Below are positions 8,542 through 17,540 of a DNA stretch of 64,000 nt, piece by piece; position 1 is the stretch's first letter, and every line of letters begins with the position of its first letter. The stretch is from assembly GCA_023435705.1 (NCBI GenBank), contig JAEYRH010000014.1, positions 79,758-143,757 on the forward strand, read 5' to 3'. A program made the position numbers and the translations under genes. Source of the DNA: Bacillota bacterium. GTDB lineage: Bacteria > Bacillota > Clostridia > Christensenellales > UMGS416. A model generated the notes under the pieces. It did not search any database. It was not told where the DNA came from and saw only the letters and a list, made by a program, of their open reading frames with translations.

Positions 8542-9357
8542 ATGCAAACGGATTTTAGCGTGAATGACAAAGTGTTTGCGATCACCGGTGCGTCCGGTGT
8601 GTTGTGCAGCGAGATGGCCCGGCAGCTTAGCGGGCGAGGCGCAAAGATCGCCGTGATCAATCGCCATGCAGAGCGGGCTAGGAAGCTTGCTGACGAGCTC
8701 AACGCCAGTGGCGGTGACGCTGCCTGGTTTGCGTGCGATGTCACGGACAAGGCCAGTGTGGAGGCGGCTTGCACCGCGGTGCTTGACCGGTTCGGGCGTG
8801 TGGATGTGCTCATCAATGGCGCCGGCGGCAACAGGGCGGAGGCCAACACCACGCCTGACCGCCCGTTTTTCGATCTGCCAAAGGAGGCCATCGAGGGCGT
8901 GCTTGATCTCAACCTGATGGGCACTGTGCTGCCAAGCCAGGTTTTTGGCCGTGTGATGGCTTCACAGGGCAGCGGCAACATCATCAACATCTGCTCCATG
9001 GCTGGCATCCGGCCACTGTCCAACGTGATGGGCTACAGCGCTGCCAAGGCGGCCGTGGCCAACTTCACGCAGTGGCTTGCCGGATGGTTTTGCCTCAATG
9101 TTTCCAAAACCATCCGTGTGAACGCCATCGCGCCTGGGTTCTTTCTGACCGACCAGAACCGTGACCTGCTCATCGACCGCACCACAGGCAAGCCCACGCC
9201 CCGCAGCGCCCACATCCTCGCCCAGACCCCCATGGGCCGCTACGGCGATCCCTCGGAGTTGGTGGGCGCGGTGATCTTCCTTTCAAGTGACGCGGCCAGC
9301 TTCATCACCGGAGCAGTGCTGCCCATTGATGGCGGCTTTTCTGTTTATTCAATCTGA
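8542..9357 (+). CDS. SDR-family sugar-acid dehydrogenase (mannonate/gluconate dehydrogenase-like)
   Basis: A cytoplasmic NAD(P)-dependent short-chain dehydrogenase of 271 residues. It has the TGASGVLCSEMA nucleotide loop, NGAGG, the catalytic Ser152/Tyr165/Lys169 (YSAAK), and a C-terminal DGGFSVYS. I chose ATG 8542 because FSVNDKVFAITGASG then aligns with the usual start of Bacillus YjmF-type D-mannonate oxidoreductases; GTG 8533 in the same frame is the alternative. Gluconate 5-dehydrogenase or fructuronate reductase activity is plausible. A LarA-like gene follows after 9 nt in the same transcript, and a gluconokinase-type kinase and 6-phosphogluconate dehydrogenase converge from the other strand. 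Confidence 0.8.
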   Translation: MQTDFSVNDKVFAITGASGVLCSEMARQLSGRGAKIAVINRHAERARKLADELNASGGDAAWFACDVTDKASVEAACTAVLDRFGRVDVLINGAGGNRAEANTTPDRPFFDLPKEAIEGVLDLNLMGTVLPSQVFGRVMASQGSGNIINICSMAGIRPLSNVMGYSAAKAAVANFTQWLAGWFCLNVSKTIRVNAIAPGFFLTDQNRDLLIDRTTGKPTPRSAHILAQTPMGRYGDPSELVGAVIFLSSDAASFITGAVLPIDGGFSVYSI

Positions 9358-9366
9358 GAGGTTTTC

Positions 9367-10614
9367 ATGGATAGCATCATCATCAACTCCCCCGCGCAGG
9401 GTGAAGTCAGCGCTGAGCAGCTTGAGGCGGCACTGGACAACATGCTTGCAGGCAGGCAGCTTAAGAAAGTGCTGCTGGTGCCGCCGGATCTCACCCGTGT
9501 GCATTCCCGCGCCGGTGACATCACCGCAATGCTTTATGCCCGGCTCCGCGGCTCCTGCCAGGTGGATATCCTGCCGGCGCTGGGCAGCCACATGGCGATG
9601 ACCCATGAGGAACTCACCTTCATGTTCGGGCCAGACATCCCCATGGAATCGTTTCTGGTGCATGACTGGCGCGGCGGGCTGAAGTCAATCGGCACCGTTC
9701 CTAAAGACTTTGTATGGGAGATCTCCGGCGGCAAGCTTTCCTATGATATTGAAGTGCAAGTTAACGGCAGGTTGTTTGACGGCTATGACCTGATCCTTTC
9801 CATCGGCCAGGTGGTGCCCCACGAGGTTGCCGGCATGGCGAACCAATCCAAAAACATCTTCGTGGGCGTGGGCGGCATCGAGATGGTGCACAAGACCCAT
9901 TTCCTTGGCGCTGTCTGCGGCATGGAGCAGGCGTTGGGCAACGATTATGCGCCGGTGCGGCAGGTGTTTGACTACGCGGCCAGCCGGTTCATCGGCAACC
10001 TACCGGTCGTTTATGTGATGACTGTGATCCGGCAAGAAAACGGGGAGGACCGGGTCAAGGGCCTCTATATCGGCGACCGGCGTGATGCCTTTGAGGCGGC
10101 GGTGGAGCGCAGCCGGCAGGAGAACATCAACTGGCTGGGCAAGCCACTATCCACCTGTGTGTGCCATATGGAGCCGCAGGAATTCCGCAGCTTCTGGCTG
10201 GCCAACAAGTCGATCTACCGCACGCGCATGGCCATGGCCGATGGCGGCAGGCTCATCGTGCTTGCCCCCGGTGTGGACAAGTTCGGTGAAGACGCCGGGA
10301 TGGACCGCTTGATCCGCAAATACGGCTACAAGGGCACCGATTATGTGCTGGAAGCTGTGGCGGCCAACGATGACCTTGCATGCAACCTATCGGCGGCGGC
10401 CCATTTGATCCATGGCTCCTCCGAAGGCCGCTTTGAGGTTTATTACGCCGCGCCAAAGCTCACCCGGCAGGAAATTGTTGCTGCCGGGTTCCGGTGGATG
10501 GATTATGGCCAGGCTCTCAGGGAATACGGCGGTCTTGCCGATGGGTTTAGCGTGGTGAATGGGGAGGAAGTGTATTCGATTTCCAATCCGGCGCTTGGGT
10601 TGTGGAGGGTATGA
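9367..10614 (+). CDS. LarA-like nickel-pincer-dependent racemase/epimerase family protein (DUF2088)
   Basis: A 415-residue cytoplasmic protein. The N-terminal DUF2088 core carries VPPDLTRVHS and ALGSHMAMTHEE, which correspond to the PD-x-TR and LG-x-H-x-x-MT-x-x-E motifs of lactate racemase LarA. EMVHKTHFLGAV near residues 175-186 supplies a Lys flanked by His, as expected around the nickel-pincer cofactor. LarA relatives racemise or epimerise various 2-hydroxyacids. Co-transcription with a sugar-acid SDR dehydrogenase suggests the substrate is an aldonate, not lactate; this is inference. Cofactor genes larB, larC and larE are not in the window. A short GC hairpin follows the stop. Confidence 0.75.
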   Translation: MDSIIINSPAQGEVSAEQLEAALDNMLAGRQLKKVLLVPPDLTRVHSRAGDITAMLYARLRGSCQVDILPALGSHMAMTHEELTFMFGPDIPMESFLVHDWRGGLKSIGTVPKDFVWEISGGKLSYDIEVQVNGRLFDGYDLILSIGQVVPHEVAGMANQSKNIFVGVGGIEMVHKTHFLGAVCGMEQALGNDYAPVRQVFDYAASRFIGNLPVVYVMTVIRQENGEDRVKGLYIGDRRDAFEAAVERSRQENINWLGKPLSTCVCHMEPQEFRSFWLANKSIYRTRMAMADGGRLIVLAPGVDKFGEDAGMDRLIRKYGYKGTDYVLEAVAANDDLACNLSAAAHLIHGSSEGRFEVYYAAPKLTRQEIVAAGFRWMDYGQALREYGGLADGFSVVNGEEVYSISNPALGLWRV

Positions 10615-10630
10615 AGAATGTGTTTTGAGT

Positions 10631-10660
10631 TGCACTGCGAAGAATGCAGTGATCTATTTT
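10631..10660 (+). terminator. Weak hairpin between convergent genes
   Basis: CACTGC/GCAGTG stem (10633-10651), then ATCTATTTTA. It lies between the LarA-like gene and the convergent kinase. The stem is only 6 bp. Confidence 0.4.
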
Positions 10661-12092
10661 ACCCCTTTTTGTATTCCAGAAGCCAGTTTTGAAACCGCTC
10701 CATCTCTACTTCGTGGGCCTTTGCATCGGGCTCATGGCGCTTGCCCCGCGCCTCGGGGATTGCTGCGAGCGCCGGGATCATCCCCACTGCCTTGGCAGCC
10801 ACATAGGCCGCGCCCAGCAAGGATGCATGCTCGCCGGTGTTTTCCTCCACCGGCAGGCTGAAGATGTCCGCTGCAAGCTGCGTCCAGAATGGAGACTGGG
10901 TGATGCCGCCGGAAATGCCGATCCGCTCCGGCGCGGTTCCGGCTACATCCACAAGGATCTGGTAGTTTTGATACAAGTTGAATAATATGCCTTCCAGGAG
11001 GGACCGGTAAAGCTCGCCGGTGCCCATGGTGCCACTTAGGCATGAAAAGCCGCCTCGCCGCTTGTCATCCCAGCCGGGGCAGCGCTCCCCAAACAGGAAC
11101 GGAAGGAAATATGGCGTGTTCTCTGGTTTTACCAGGATAGCTGCCTCTTCCATTGCGGAAAAGCCTGCGCTGCCTCCCGGCATTTGGCTCATGAACCAAT
11201 TCACGCAGTTACCGGCTCCCGATGTTGCTGCGCCGATGATGTATTGCCCCTCCGCGCCATAGTAGCACCAGGTGGACTGCTTTTCTGGGATCGCCGGTCC
11301 CTTGTGCGCCATCCGGATCGCGCCGCTGGTGCCCACTGAGAGTGTCATTGCCGGGCTGCCAAGGCCGCCTGCGGCAATGTGGTTCAGCGCGCCGTCGGGC
11401 CCGGCCACGGTCACCGGCAAGCCTGTGGGCAATCCCAGCGCATTCGCGGCTTGCGGAGTGAGGGGCAGTGAATAATGAGGCTCCACCGGGTTACCGAGCA
11501 TGCTTCTGTCTGTGCCAGCCAACCTGAGCAGGTCAGGATCCCAATCGAGCGTGCGGGAATTCAGGAAACCTGACCCGGCGGCGCAGCTCAGCGAAACCGC
11601 CAGCTGATCGGTGAGCGCGTCAAACAGGTATTCCGGCAGGCAGGAAACATGCCGGACTGCGCTTGTGTCCGCCGTTTGCCGCAGGTGCAGCCATTTGAAG
11701 ATATTGAACGAGCTGTGCAGGGCGCAGCCTGTTGTTTGATAAAAGTGATCCGTAAACTCCCTGTCTGCCCGAAAGTCCGCCACGGTGGGTGCAGGTGAGG
11801 TGTCCGCCCAGGTGAAGCCGGGGCCGATGGGGTTTTTCTCGCCATCCAGCACTACCAGGCTGTGCCAGATGCTGGAAAGGCCAATTGCTTCCACTGCCAC
11901 CTTGGGATGGTGACCCAACAGCGCCGCGCCGCAGGCCATCACCGACTCAACAACCCGACGAGGGACAAATGTCATGCCATCGCACGCATCTGCCGGATAA
12001 GGTAGTTGCTCCACAGCCAAAAGGCCACGCTCCAAATCCCACAGCATGGCCTTGGCAGAGGATGTGCTGGCTTCCAGCGCCAATATCGGCAT
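10659..12092 (-). CDS. FGGY-family carbohydrate kinase (gluconokinase-like)
   Basis: A 477-residue two-domain sugar kinase. The N-terminus, ILALEASTSSAKAMLWD, is the first phosphate-binding loop. GPDGALNHIAAGG and TLSVGTSGAIRM form the ATP site. GISGGITQSPFW near residue 390 is the second FGGY signature. It probably phosphorylates gluconate or a related sugar or polyol at C6 or the terminal carbon in the cytoplasm. It lies 39 nt downstream of the 6-phosphogluconate dehydrogenase gene on the same strand, and that pairing favours gluconate. The start has a GGAG site 8 nt upstream. Xylulokinase activity cannot be excluded from sequence alone. Confidence 0.8.
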   Translation of the reverse strand: MPILALEASTSSAKAMLWDLERGLLAVEQLPYPADACDGMTFVPRRVVESVMACGAALLGHHPKVAVEAIGLSSIWHSLVVLDGEKNPIGPGFTWADTSPAPTVADFRADREFTDHFYQTTGCALHSSFNIFKWLHLRQTADTSAVRHVSCLPEYLFDALTDQLAVSLSCAAGSGFLNSRTLDWDPDLLRLAGTDRSMLGNPVEPHYSLPLTPQAANALGLPTGLPVTVAGPDGALNHIAAGGLGSPAMTLSVGTSGAIRMAHKGPAIPEKQSTWCYYGAEGQYIIGAATSGAGNCVNWFMSQMPGGSAGFSAMEEAAILVKPENTPYFLPFLFGERCPGWDDKRRGGFSCLSGTMGTGELYRSLLEGILFNLYQNYQILVDVAGTAPERIGISGGITQSPFWTQLAADIFSLPVEENTGEHASLLGAAYVAAKAVGMIPALAAIPEARGKRHEPDAKAHEVEMERFQNWLLEYKKG

Positions 12093-12131
12093 CAGTACGG
12101 CTCCGTTTCGTTTGTAGTGATCAGGCTTCGC

Positions 12132-13535
12132 TCAGAACCACTGGTGGTGGAAATCGCCCTCTTTGTCCACCCGGCGGAAGGTGTGCGCGCCGAAGTAATC
12201 CCGCTGGGCCTGGATGAGGTTGGCGGGGGATTGGGCATCTCGGTATCCGTCAAAATACATGAGCGCACTTGCGAACGCCGGCACGGCGATGCCCGCACGG
12301 GCGGCGGCGATCACAACCTCGCGCCAGCCCTGCTGGTAGTCCTGCACGACGCCGTTAAAGTAGCTGTCCAGCAGCAGGTTTTCGAGACTCGGGTTGGCGT
12401 CGTAGGCGTCCTTGATACGCTGCAGGAACCGTGCGCGGATGATGCAGCCCCCGCGGAAGATCATTGAGATCGCGCTGTAGTCCAGCGTCCAGCCGTATTC
12501 GGCGGCGGCGGCGCGCATCAGCGCGAAGCCCTGGGCGTAGGCGCAGATCTTGGAAGCGTAGAGCGCTCTGCGCACTGCCTCGATGAACGCTGCCTGGTCG
12601 CCGGAAAACTCCCGCGCCGGCCCTGTGAACGCCTTGGATGCTTTTACGCGCTCGGCCTTGGCGGCAGACATGCACCGGGCAAACACTGCCTCGGCAATCG
12701 TGGGGGCTGGCAGGCCCAGGTCCAGGCTCTCCTGGCTGGTCCATTTGCCGGTGCCCTTCTGGCCGGCGGCATCCAGGATCACATCCACCATGGGCAGACC
12801 GGTCTCCGGATCCTTTTGGGGGAAGATGTTGCGCGTGATCTCGATGAGATAACTGTCCAGCTCGCCACCGTTCCAGTCAGAGAAGGTCTGATAAAGCTCG
12901 TCCGCGCCCATGCCCAGCAGGTTCTTCAGCAGGTAATAGGCTTCGGCGATCAGCTGCATGTCGGCATACTCAATGCCGTTGTGCACCATCTTTACATAAT
13001 GGCCAGCGCCGTCCGCGCCGATATAGGTGCAGCAGGGGGCACCATCCACATGGGCGGAAATGGCAGTGAGAACCGGCTCCACCATGCGGTAGGCATCCTC
13101 CTGGCCGCCGGGCATGATGGCCGGGCCGTGCCGCGCGCCCTCCTCGCCGCCGGAAACACCGGTTCCAATGAAACGGTACCCTTCCGCGGCCAACGCCCGG
13201 TTGCGGCGGATCGTGTCTTTGAAAAAGGAATTGCCGCCGTCAATCAGGATGTCGCCGGCTTCCAGGTGGGGTTTCAGCTGCTCAATCGTGTCATCCACGG
13301 CCTGGCCAGCTTTCACCATCAGCATGATGCGGCGGGGGCGCTCCAACAGGCCGCAAAACTCCGCAAGAGAATAAGCACCCGTGATGTCCGTTCCGGCTGC
13401 TTCGGCCAAAAGCTCATCGGTTTTTGCACGGCTGCGGTTGTATACCGCCACAGGAAACCCCTTTTCCGCCATGTTCAGCGCCAGGTTTTTCCCCATGACC
13501 GCCAGGCCCACCACACCGATTTGGCATTGTTTCAT
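12132..13535 (-). CDS. gnd: 6-phosphogluconate dehydrogenase, decarboxylating
   Basis: A 467-residue enzyme converting 6-phosphogluconate to ribulose 5-phosphate, CO2 and NAD(P)H in the oxidative pentose phosphate route. It has the Rossmann loop GVVGLAVMGKNLALNM, the substrate segment GVSGGEEGARHGP, and the catalytic GHYVKMVHNGIEYADMQ with its Lys. It also has RGGCIIRA, and the C-terminal YFGAHTFRRVD of the full-length (gndA-type) family. The start is set at 13535 because GGAGGG lies just upstream of that ATG; a GTG 15 nt earlier would place the ribosome site inside the gene. It is the first gene of a two-gene unit with the kinase. Two TATAAT-like boxes on the minus strand lie at 13693-13698 and 13709-13714. 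Confidence 0.95.
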   Translation of the reverse strand: MKQCQIGVVGLAVMGKNLALNMAEKGFPVAVYNRSRAKTDELLAEAAGTDITGAYSLAEFCGLLERPRRIMLMVKAGQAVDDTIEQLKPHLEAGDILIDGGNSFFKDTIRRNRALAAEGYRFIGTGVSGGEEGARHGPAIMPGGQEDAYRMVEPVLTAISAHVDGAPCCTYIGADGAGHYVKMVHNGIEYADMQLIAEAYYLLKNLLGMGADELYQTFSDWNGGELDSYLIEITRNIFPQKDPETGLPMVDVILDAAGQKGTGKWTSQESLDLGLPAPTIAEAVFARCMSAAKAERVKASKAFTGPAREFSGDQAAFIEAVRRALYASKICAYAQGFALMRAAAAEYGWTLDYSAISMIFRGGCIIRARFLQRIKDAYDANPSLENLLLDSYFNGVVQDYQQGWREVVIAAARAGIAVPAFASALMYFDGYRDAQSPANLIQAQRDYFGAHTFRRVDKEGDFHHQWF

Positions 13536-13752
13536 CTGTTCCCTCCGCACTGGCGCAAATCCCGCCGATGTTTTCTGGTATACTCAAGTTGACTTTCAAT
13601 ATATCTGAATCACCGGCGCATTTCAATGAAAAGATATCTGGCTTTGTTTTTTCAAGGCCGATATACAGCCCATCTTCTTGGCAGATGTGAAAATTATACA
13701 TTAAACTGATTATACAATTGTTGGCATGTGCTAAATTGAGGCATAACACATG

Positions 13753-13781
13753 TTGATCACACGATATATTTCTGATAGAAT
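13753..13781 (+). promoter_or_regulatory. Promoter of the rnf operon
   Basis: TTGATC (13753-13758), a 17-nt spacer and TAGAAT (13776-13781). It sits in the 450-nt gap 13536-13985 between divergent gnd and rnfC. Transcription starting near 13788 would give a leader of about 200 nt with small hairpins. I do not recognise a known riboswitch in it. Confidence 0.55.
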
Positions 13782-13985
13782 AATGCGTGTTGGCCGGAAA
13801 CCTGCGTTTTTCAGGCTTCAGCTATGGCACGTTTGGTGCTCACTCAGCCGGGAAAGGGATGCTGACTTGAACCGATATCCGCGGTGCAGTCATAAAAAAG
13901 CACTCAGAAACCTCCTGATCCGGCTCCTCACCTTGATTGATAATTTTTTCACATTTCTTTGGTTTTCAAAACAAAGGAGACTTGC

Positions 13986-15320
13986 ATGAAACCCGAAACT
14001 TTTCGCGGCGGTGTTCATCCGTTGCAATCCGAGCACCATGGAAAGCCTCTTTCCAACTGCTGCGCCATCACCGTGATGCCCGCGCCGGACATTGTGGTGA
14101 TCCCGATGGCTCGAGTGACCGGCGCTGCCTGCACGCCTCTGGTGAAAAAGGGAGACGCTGTCAAAATGGGCCAACGCATCGGCGAAAGCCCGGCTTTTGT
14201 GAGCGCACCGATCCACTCCAGCGTGTCTGGCACTGTGACGGCTGTCGAAACCAGGCCACATCCCACCGGCAAGAGCCATGTGATCTCGGTCGTGATCAAA
14301 AACGACCAGCAGGACACGCCCGATGAGAGCATCCAGCCCTGTGCGGATGTAGAAAAACTCACAGGCGCCGAGATCATCGCGATCATTCGAGACAAGGGGA
14401 TTGTGGGCATGGGCGGAGCGACCTTCCCGACCCATGTGAAGCTCACCATCCCAAAGGGCAAAACAGTGGACACTCTGATTGCCAACGCAGCTGAGTGCGA
14501 GCCCTATCTCACCGCAGACGACCGGCTTTTGCAGGAGCGGGCCAGGTTTGTGGTGTCAGGCGTAAAGCTTGCGCTGAAGGCTCTTGGCATTGAGCGGGCG
14601 CTGATCGGTGTGGAGGGCAACAAGCCCCACGCCATCCAGGCGCTGCGTGAGGCGGCTACCGGCACCGCCATCGAGGTGAGGCCTCTGCGTGTGAAATATC
14701 CGCAGGGAGGCGAGAAGCAGCTCATCTGGGCGCTGACCCGCCGTGAAGTGCCTTCCGGTGGGCTTCCGGCTGACGCCGGGTGCGTGGTGCTCAACGTGGG
14801 CACGCTCTATGCCATCCATGAGGCCGTGGTGCTGGGCAAGCCTTTGATTGAGCGCGTGGTCACCGTGACTGGCGGCGGTGTGCGCAACCCATCTAATCTT
14901 TTGGTTCGCATCGGCACCAGCTTCCACGCCTGCATTGAGTTCTGCGGCGGCAAAACTGACGACGCTGCCAAGATCCTCTCTGGCGGGCCGATGATGGGCG
15001 TGGCGCAGTTCAGCGATGCCGTGCCGGTGATCGCGGGCACGTCCGGCATCATTGTGCTTTCCGGCGAGGAAGCCCATGTGCCGCCCGCCACGGCCTGCAT
15101 CCGCTGCGGGCGCTGCTTCGGAGTCTGCCCGATCCGCCTGCAGCCTTATCTCATTTCCGACGCGGTGGACACCGGCGACACGGCAAGGGCCGCCCAGCTG
15201 CACACGATGGACTGTGTGGAGTGCGGTGCCTGCACCTATATCTGCCCTGCCCGCAGGCAGCTGCTGCAAAATATCCGCATCGGTAAAAACCGCATCCGCG
15301 GCCTGGCACCCAAGAAATAA
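13986..15320 (+). CDS. rnfC: Rnf complex subunit C (NADH-binding, Fe-S)
   Basis: A 444-residue peripheral subunit of the ferredoxin:NAD+ oxidoreductase. It exchanges electrons with NAD(H). It has a GMGGATFPTHVK segment and a flavin/NADH-binding core related to NuoF/Nqo1. The C-terminal region carries two 4Fe-4S motifs, CIRCGRCFGVCP and CVECGACTYICP. The start ATG 13986 is fixed by AAAGGAGA upstream; the frame extends 9 codons earlier without a ribosome site. It is the first gene of rnfCDGEAB, the order usual in clostridia and acetogens. Confidence 0.96.
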   Translation: MKPETFRGGVHPLQSEHHGKPLSNCCAITVMPAPDIVVIPMARVTGAACTPLVKKGDAVKMGQRIGESPAFVSAPIHSSVSGTVTAVETRPHPTGKSHVISVVIKNDQQDTPDESIQPCADVEKLTGAEIIAIIRDKGIVGMGGATFPTHVKLTIPKGKTVDTLIANAAECEPYLTADDRLLQERARFVVSGVKLALKALGIERALIGVEGNKPHAIQALREAATGTAIEVRPLRVKYPQGGEKQLIWALTRREVPSGGLPADAGCVVLNVGTLYAIHEAVVLGKPLIERVVTVTGGGVRNPSNLLVRIGTSFHACIEFCGGKTDDAAKILSGGPMMGVAQFSDAVPVIAGTSGIIVLSGEEAHVPPATACIRCGRCFGVCPIRLQPYLISDAVDTGDTARAAQLHTMDCVECGACTYICPARRQLLQNIRIGKNRIRGLAPKK

Positions 15321-15368
15321 TCGGTAACAAGCGGCCGCCAAGGCGGGGCCGCAGGAGGTTTGTTTGGC

Positions 15369-16352
15369 ATGAAACTGAACGTTTCCGCTTCCCCCCATAT
15401 CCGCGCGCCGCAAAGCACGCGCCGGATCATGGGCGACGTATTGCTGGCGCTGCTGCCGGCTGTGGCTGTGGGCATCTACCGCTTCGGCTACAGGGCACTG
15501 GTTGTGCTGGCGTTGTGCGCTGCCACAGCGGTGCTCACCGAGTGGCTGCTGCACAAGATGATGAAACGCGACATGACCATAGGCGACCTTTCCGCACTGG
15601 TCACCGGCGTGCTGCTGGGCATGAACCTGCCTGCCAACGCGCCATGGTGGATGTGTGTGGTGGGTTCAGTGTTTGCCATCGGTGTGGTCAAGGTGCCCTT
15701 CGGCGGCATTGGCGGCAATATCGTGAACCCGGCGCTGGCGGCAAGGGCGTTTTTGCTTGCCAGCTTCCCGGTGGCAATGACCGCCTGGGCTGCACCGGTG
15801 AACTCGGTATTTGCCGCCGTGGCAGACACCGCCACCGGTGCCACGCCGCTGGTCCAGCTTGCCCAGGGGCAGGCCGGTGCCAACCCCGCGCAGGTGCTGA
15901 TGACACTGCTGCTGGGTGACCGGGGCGGCTGCATCGGTGAAGTGAGCGCCATCGCGCTGCTGATCGGCTATGTCTATTTGCTGGCCCGCGGTGTCGTGGG
16001 CTGGCGCATCCCGGTGGTGTATATCGCCACCGTGTTTGCCGGTGCAGTATTGGCCGGAGCCTTTGGCCAAACCGCCTACGGGCCGCTGTGGAGCGGCGTG
16101 CTGCAGGCGGCCTCCGGCGGCCTGGTGCTTGGCGCAGTGTTTATGGCCACCGACTACACCACTTCGCCGGTCACCCCGTGGGGGCAGATCATTTATGCCG
16201 CCGGCTGCGGTGTGCTGACTGTGGTCATTCGTTTCCTCGGCAGTTATCCAGAGGGCGTCAGTTACTCGATTCTGATCATGAACCTGTGCGTGCCGCTGAT
16301 TGAGCGGTTCCTGCGGGTCCGTGTGTATGGGGAGGTGAAAGCCCGTGCGTGA
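15369..16352 (+). CDS. rnfD: Rnf complex subunit D (membrane flavoprotein)
   Basis: A 327-residue integral membrane subunit with about nine hydrophobic helices. The ATGATP motif places the covalently bound FMN on Thr159. RnfD passes electrons through the membrane and contributes to Na+ or H+ translocation. The start is ATG 15369, with AGGAGG 10 nt upstream; a TTG three codons earlier is unlikely. rnfG begins 8 nt before its stop, so the two are translationally coupled. The ApbE flavin transferase that would install the FMN is not in this window. Confidence 0.95.
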   Translation: MKLNVSASPHIRAPQSTRRIMGDVLLALLPAVAVGIYRFGYRALVVLALCAATAVLTEWLLHKMMKRDMTIGDLSALVTGVLLGMNLPANAPWWMCVVGSVFAIGVVKVPFGGIGGNIVNPALAARAFLLASFPVAMTAWAAPVNSVFAAVADTATGATPLVQLAQGQAGANPAQVLMTLLLGDRGGCIGEVSAIALLIGYVYLLARGVVGWRIPVVYIATVFAGAVLAGAFGQTAYGPLWSGVLQAASGGLVLGAVFMATDYTTSPVTPWGQIIYAAGCGVLTVVIRFLGSYPEGVSYSILIMNLCVPLIERFLRVRVYGEVKARA

Positions 16353-16887
16353 GATGATACGGTTGGGTGGCAGGCTGCTCATCATTGCTTTGATCGCGGG
16401 CTTGGCGCTGGGCGCGACCTATGTGGTCACCAAGGAGCCCATTGCCGAGCAGACCAGGCTGGCGGCTGAGCAAGCCAGGGCAAAGGTGCTGAGCGGCAAT
16501 TTCACCCAGGACAACACGACGGCCCTGCCGCAAGGTGTGCTTGGGCTCTATGTGGATGCTGAAACCGGCGGGCGCGTGCTGGAGGTGGAAGCCACCGGTT
16601 ATGCGGGCGCGTTTGTGGTCACTGTGGGTGTGGATGGCAATGGCATGGTGTGCGGCGTGGTCGTGGGCAGTAACAACGAGACGCCGGGACTGGGCAAAAA
16701 CGCCGGGAAGGAAAGCTTCACCGGCCAGTTTGCCGGCAAAGACGGCGCAATTACCGTGAAAAAGGGTGGCGGCGCCACCGGCAACGAAGTGGATGCCCTC
16801 ACCGGTGCAACCATCACCACCCAAGCCGTGGTCGACGCAGTGAACCTGGCGCGCGACTTCGCGCTTTCAATCGAGGTGAAACCATGA
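16345..16887 (+). CDS. rnfG: Rnf complex subunit G (flavoprotein)
   Basis: A 180-residue protein with a single N-terminal membrane helix (residues ~10-28) and an extracytoplasmic FMN-binding domain. ALTGATITTQAV contains the flavinylation motif TGAT, with Thr156 as the expected acceptor, and NNETPGLGKNA is the usual FMN loop. Translation starts at GTG 16345, preceded by GGGGAGGTG, and overlaps rnfD by 8 nt. The end overlaps rnfE in an ATGA arrangement. Confidence 0.95.
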   Translation: MREMIRLGGRLLIIALIAGLALGATYVVTKEPIAEQTRLAAEQARAKVLSGNFTQDNTTALPQGVLGLYVDAETGGRVLEVEATGYAGAFVVTVGVDGNGMVCGVVVGSNNETPGLGKNAGKESFTGQFAGKDGAITVKKGGGATGNEVDALTGATITTQAVVDAVNLARDFALSIEVKP

Positions 16888-17540
16888 AATCCTTAAAGAC
16901 GATACTGACCGGCCTGTGGAAGGAGAACCCGACCTTCCGGTTGTTACTGGGCATGTGCCCCACGCTGGCTGTCTCCACCGCTGCCATCAACGGCATTGGC
17001 ATGGGCGTTGCCGCCACGGCGGTGCTGGTGTGCTCCAATGTGTTTGTGGCGCTGCTGCGCAACTTCATCCCCTCCCGCGTGCGCATCCCGGCCTATGTGG
17101 TGATCATTGCATCCTTCACCACGATCGTGCAATTGTTTATGAAGGCCTACGCGCCGGATCTTGACAAGGCGCTGGGGCTATACATCCCGCTGATCGTGGT
17201 AAACTGCATCATCCTGGGGCGTGCAGAAGCCTACGCCAGCTCTCACAGCCCGTGGCTCAGCGCCATGGATGGTTTGGGCATGGGTTTGGGCTTTACGCTT
17301 GCGCTCACGATCCTGGCTTCCATCCGCGAGCTTTTGGGAGCGGGCACGTTCTTTGGCATTGCGGTGCTGGGCCAGGCTTATACACCTGTGATCATCATGC
17401 TGCTGGCCCCCGGCGGGTTCCTCGCTTTGGGCCTGCTGCTCGGGTTGCTCAATCTGTTATCTTTGAAGAAGAAGGGGGTGCGCGTGCATGACGATTTCAA
17501 GTCTTGCGCTGATTGCGGTGGGTGCAGCGCTTGTAAATAA
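16884..17540 (+). CDS. rnfE: Rnf complex subunit E (membrane), with Cys-rich C-terminal tail
   Basis: A 218-residue integral membrane subunit with about six helices, homologous to NqrD. Cysteines in the membrane core of the RnfA/RnfE pair ligate a shared Fe-S cluster in solved Rnf structures. The last ~17 residues are not membrane-like: after a LKKKG hinge comes HDDFKSCADCGGCSACK, with four closely spaced cysteines. This tail lies entirely in the 53-nt overlap with rnfA. It could be a soluble metal or cluster site, or a redox handle. I cannot say how widespread it is among relatives. Confidence 0.93.
   Translation: MKSLKTILTGLWKENPTFRLLLGMCPTLAVSTAAINGIGMGVAATAVLVCSNVFVALLRNFIPSRVRIPAYVVIIASFTTIVQLFMKAYAPDLDKALGLYIPLIVVNCIILGRAEAYASSHSPWLSAMDGLGMGLGFTLALTILASIRELLGAGTFFGIAVLGQAYTPVIIMLLAPGGFLALGLLLGLLNLLSLKKKGVRVHDDFKSCADCGGCSACK

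Noticed and set aside
13788..13985. Riboswitch in the rnf leader
   Set aside because: I compared it by eye with SAM, THF, c-di-GMP, cobalamin and purine patterns, and none fits. It is kept only as an unexplained leader.
13750..13989. Small frame upstream of rnfC
   Set aside because: No ribosome site, crosses the predicted promoter and the rnfC start, and has no conserved look.
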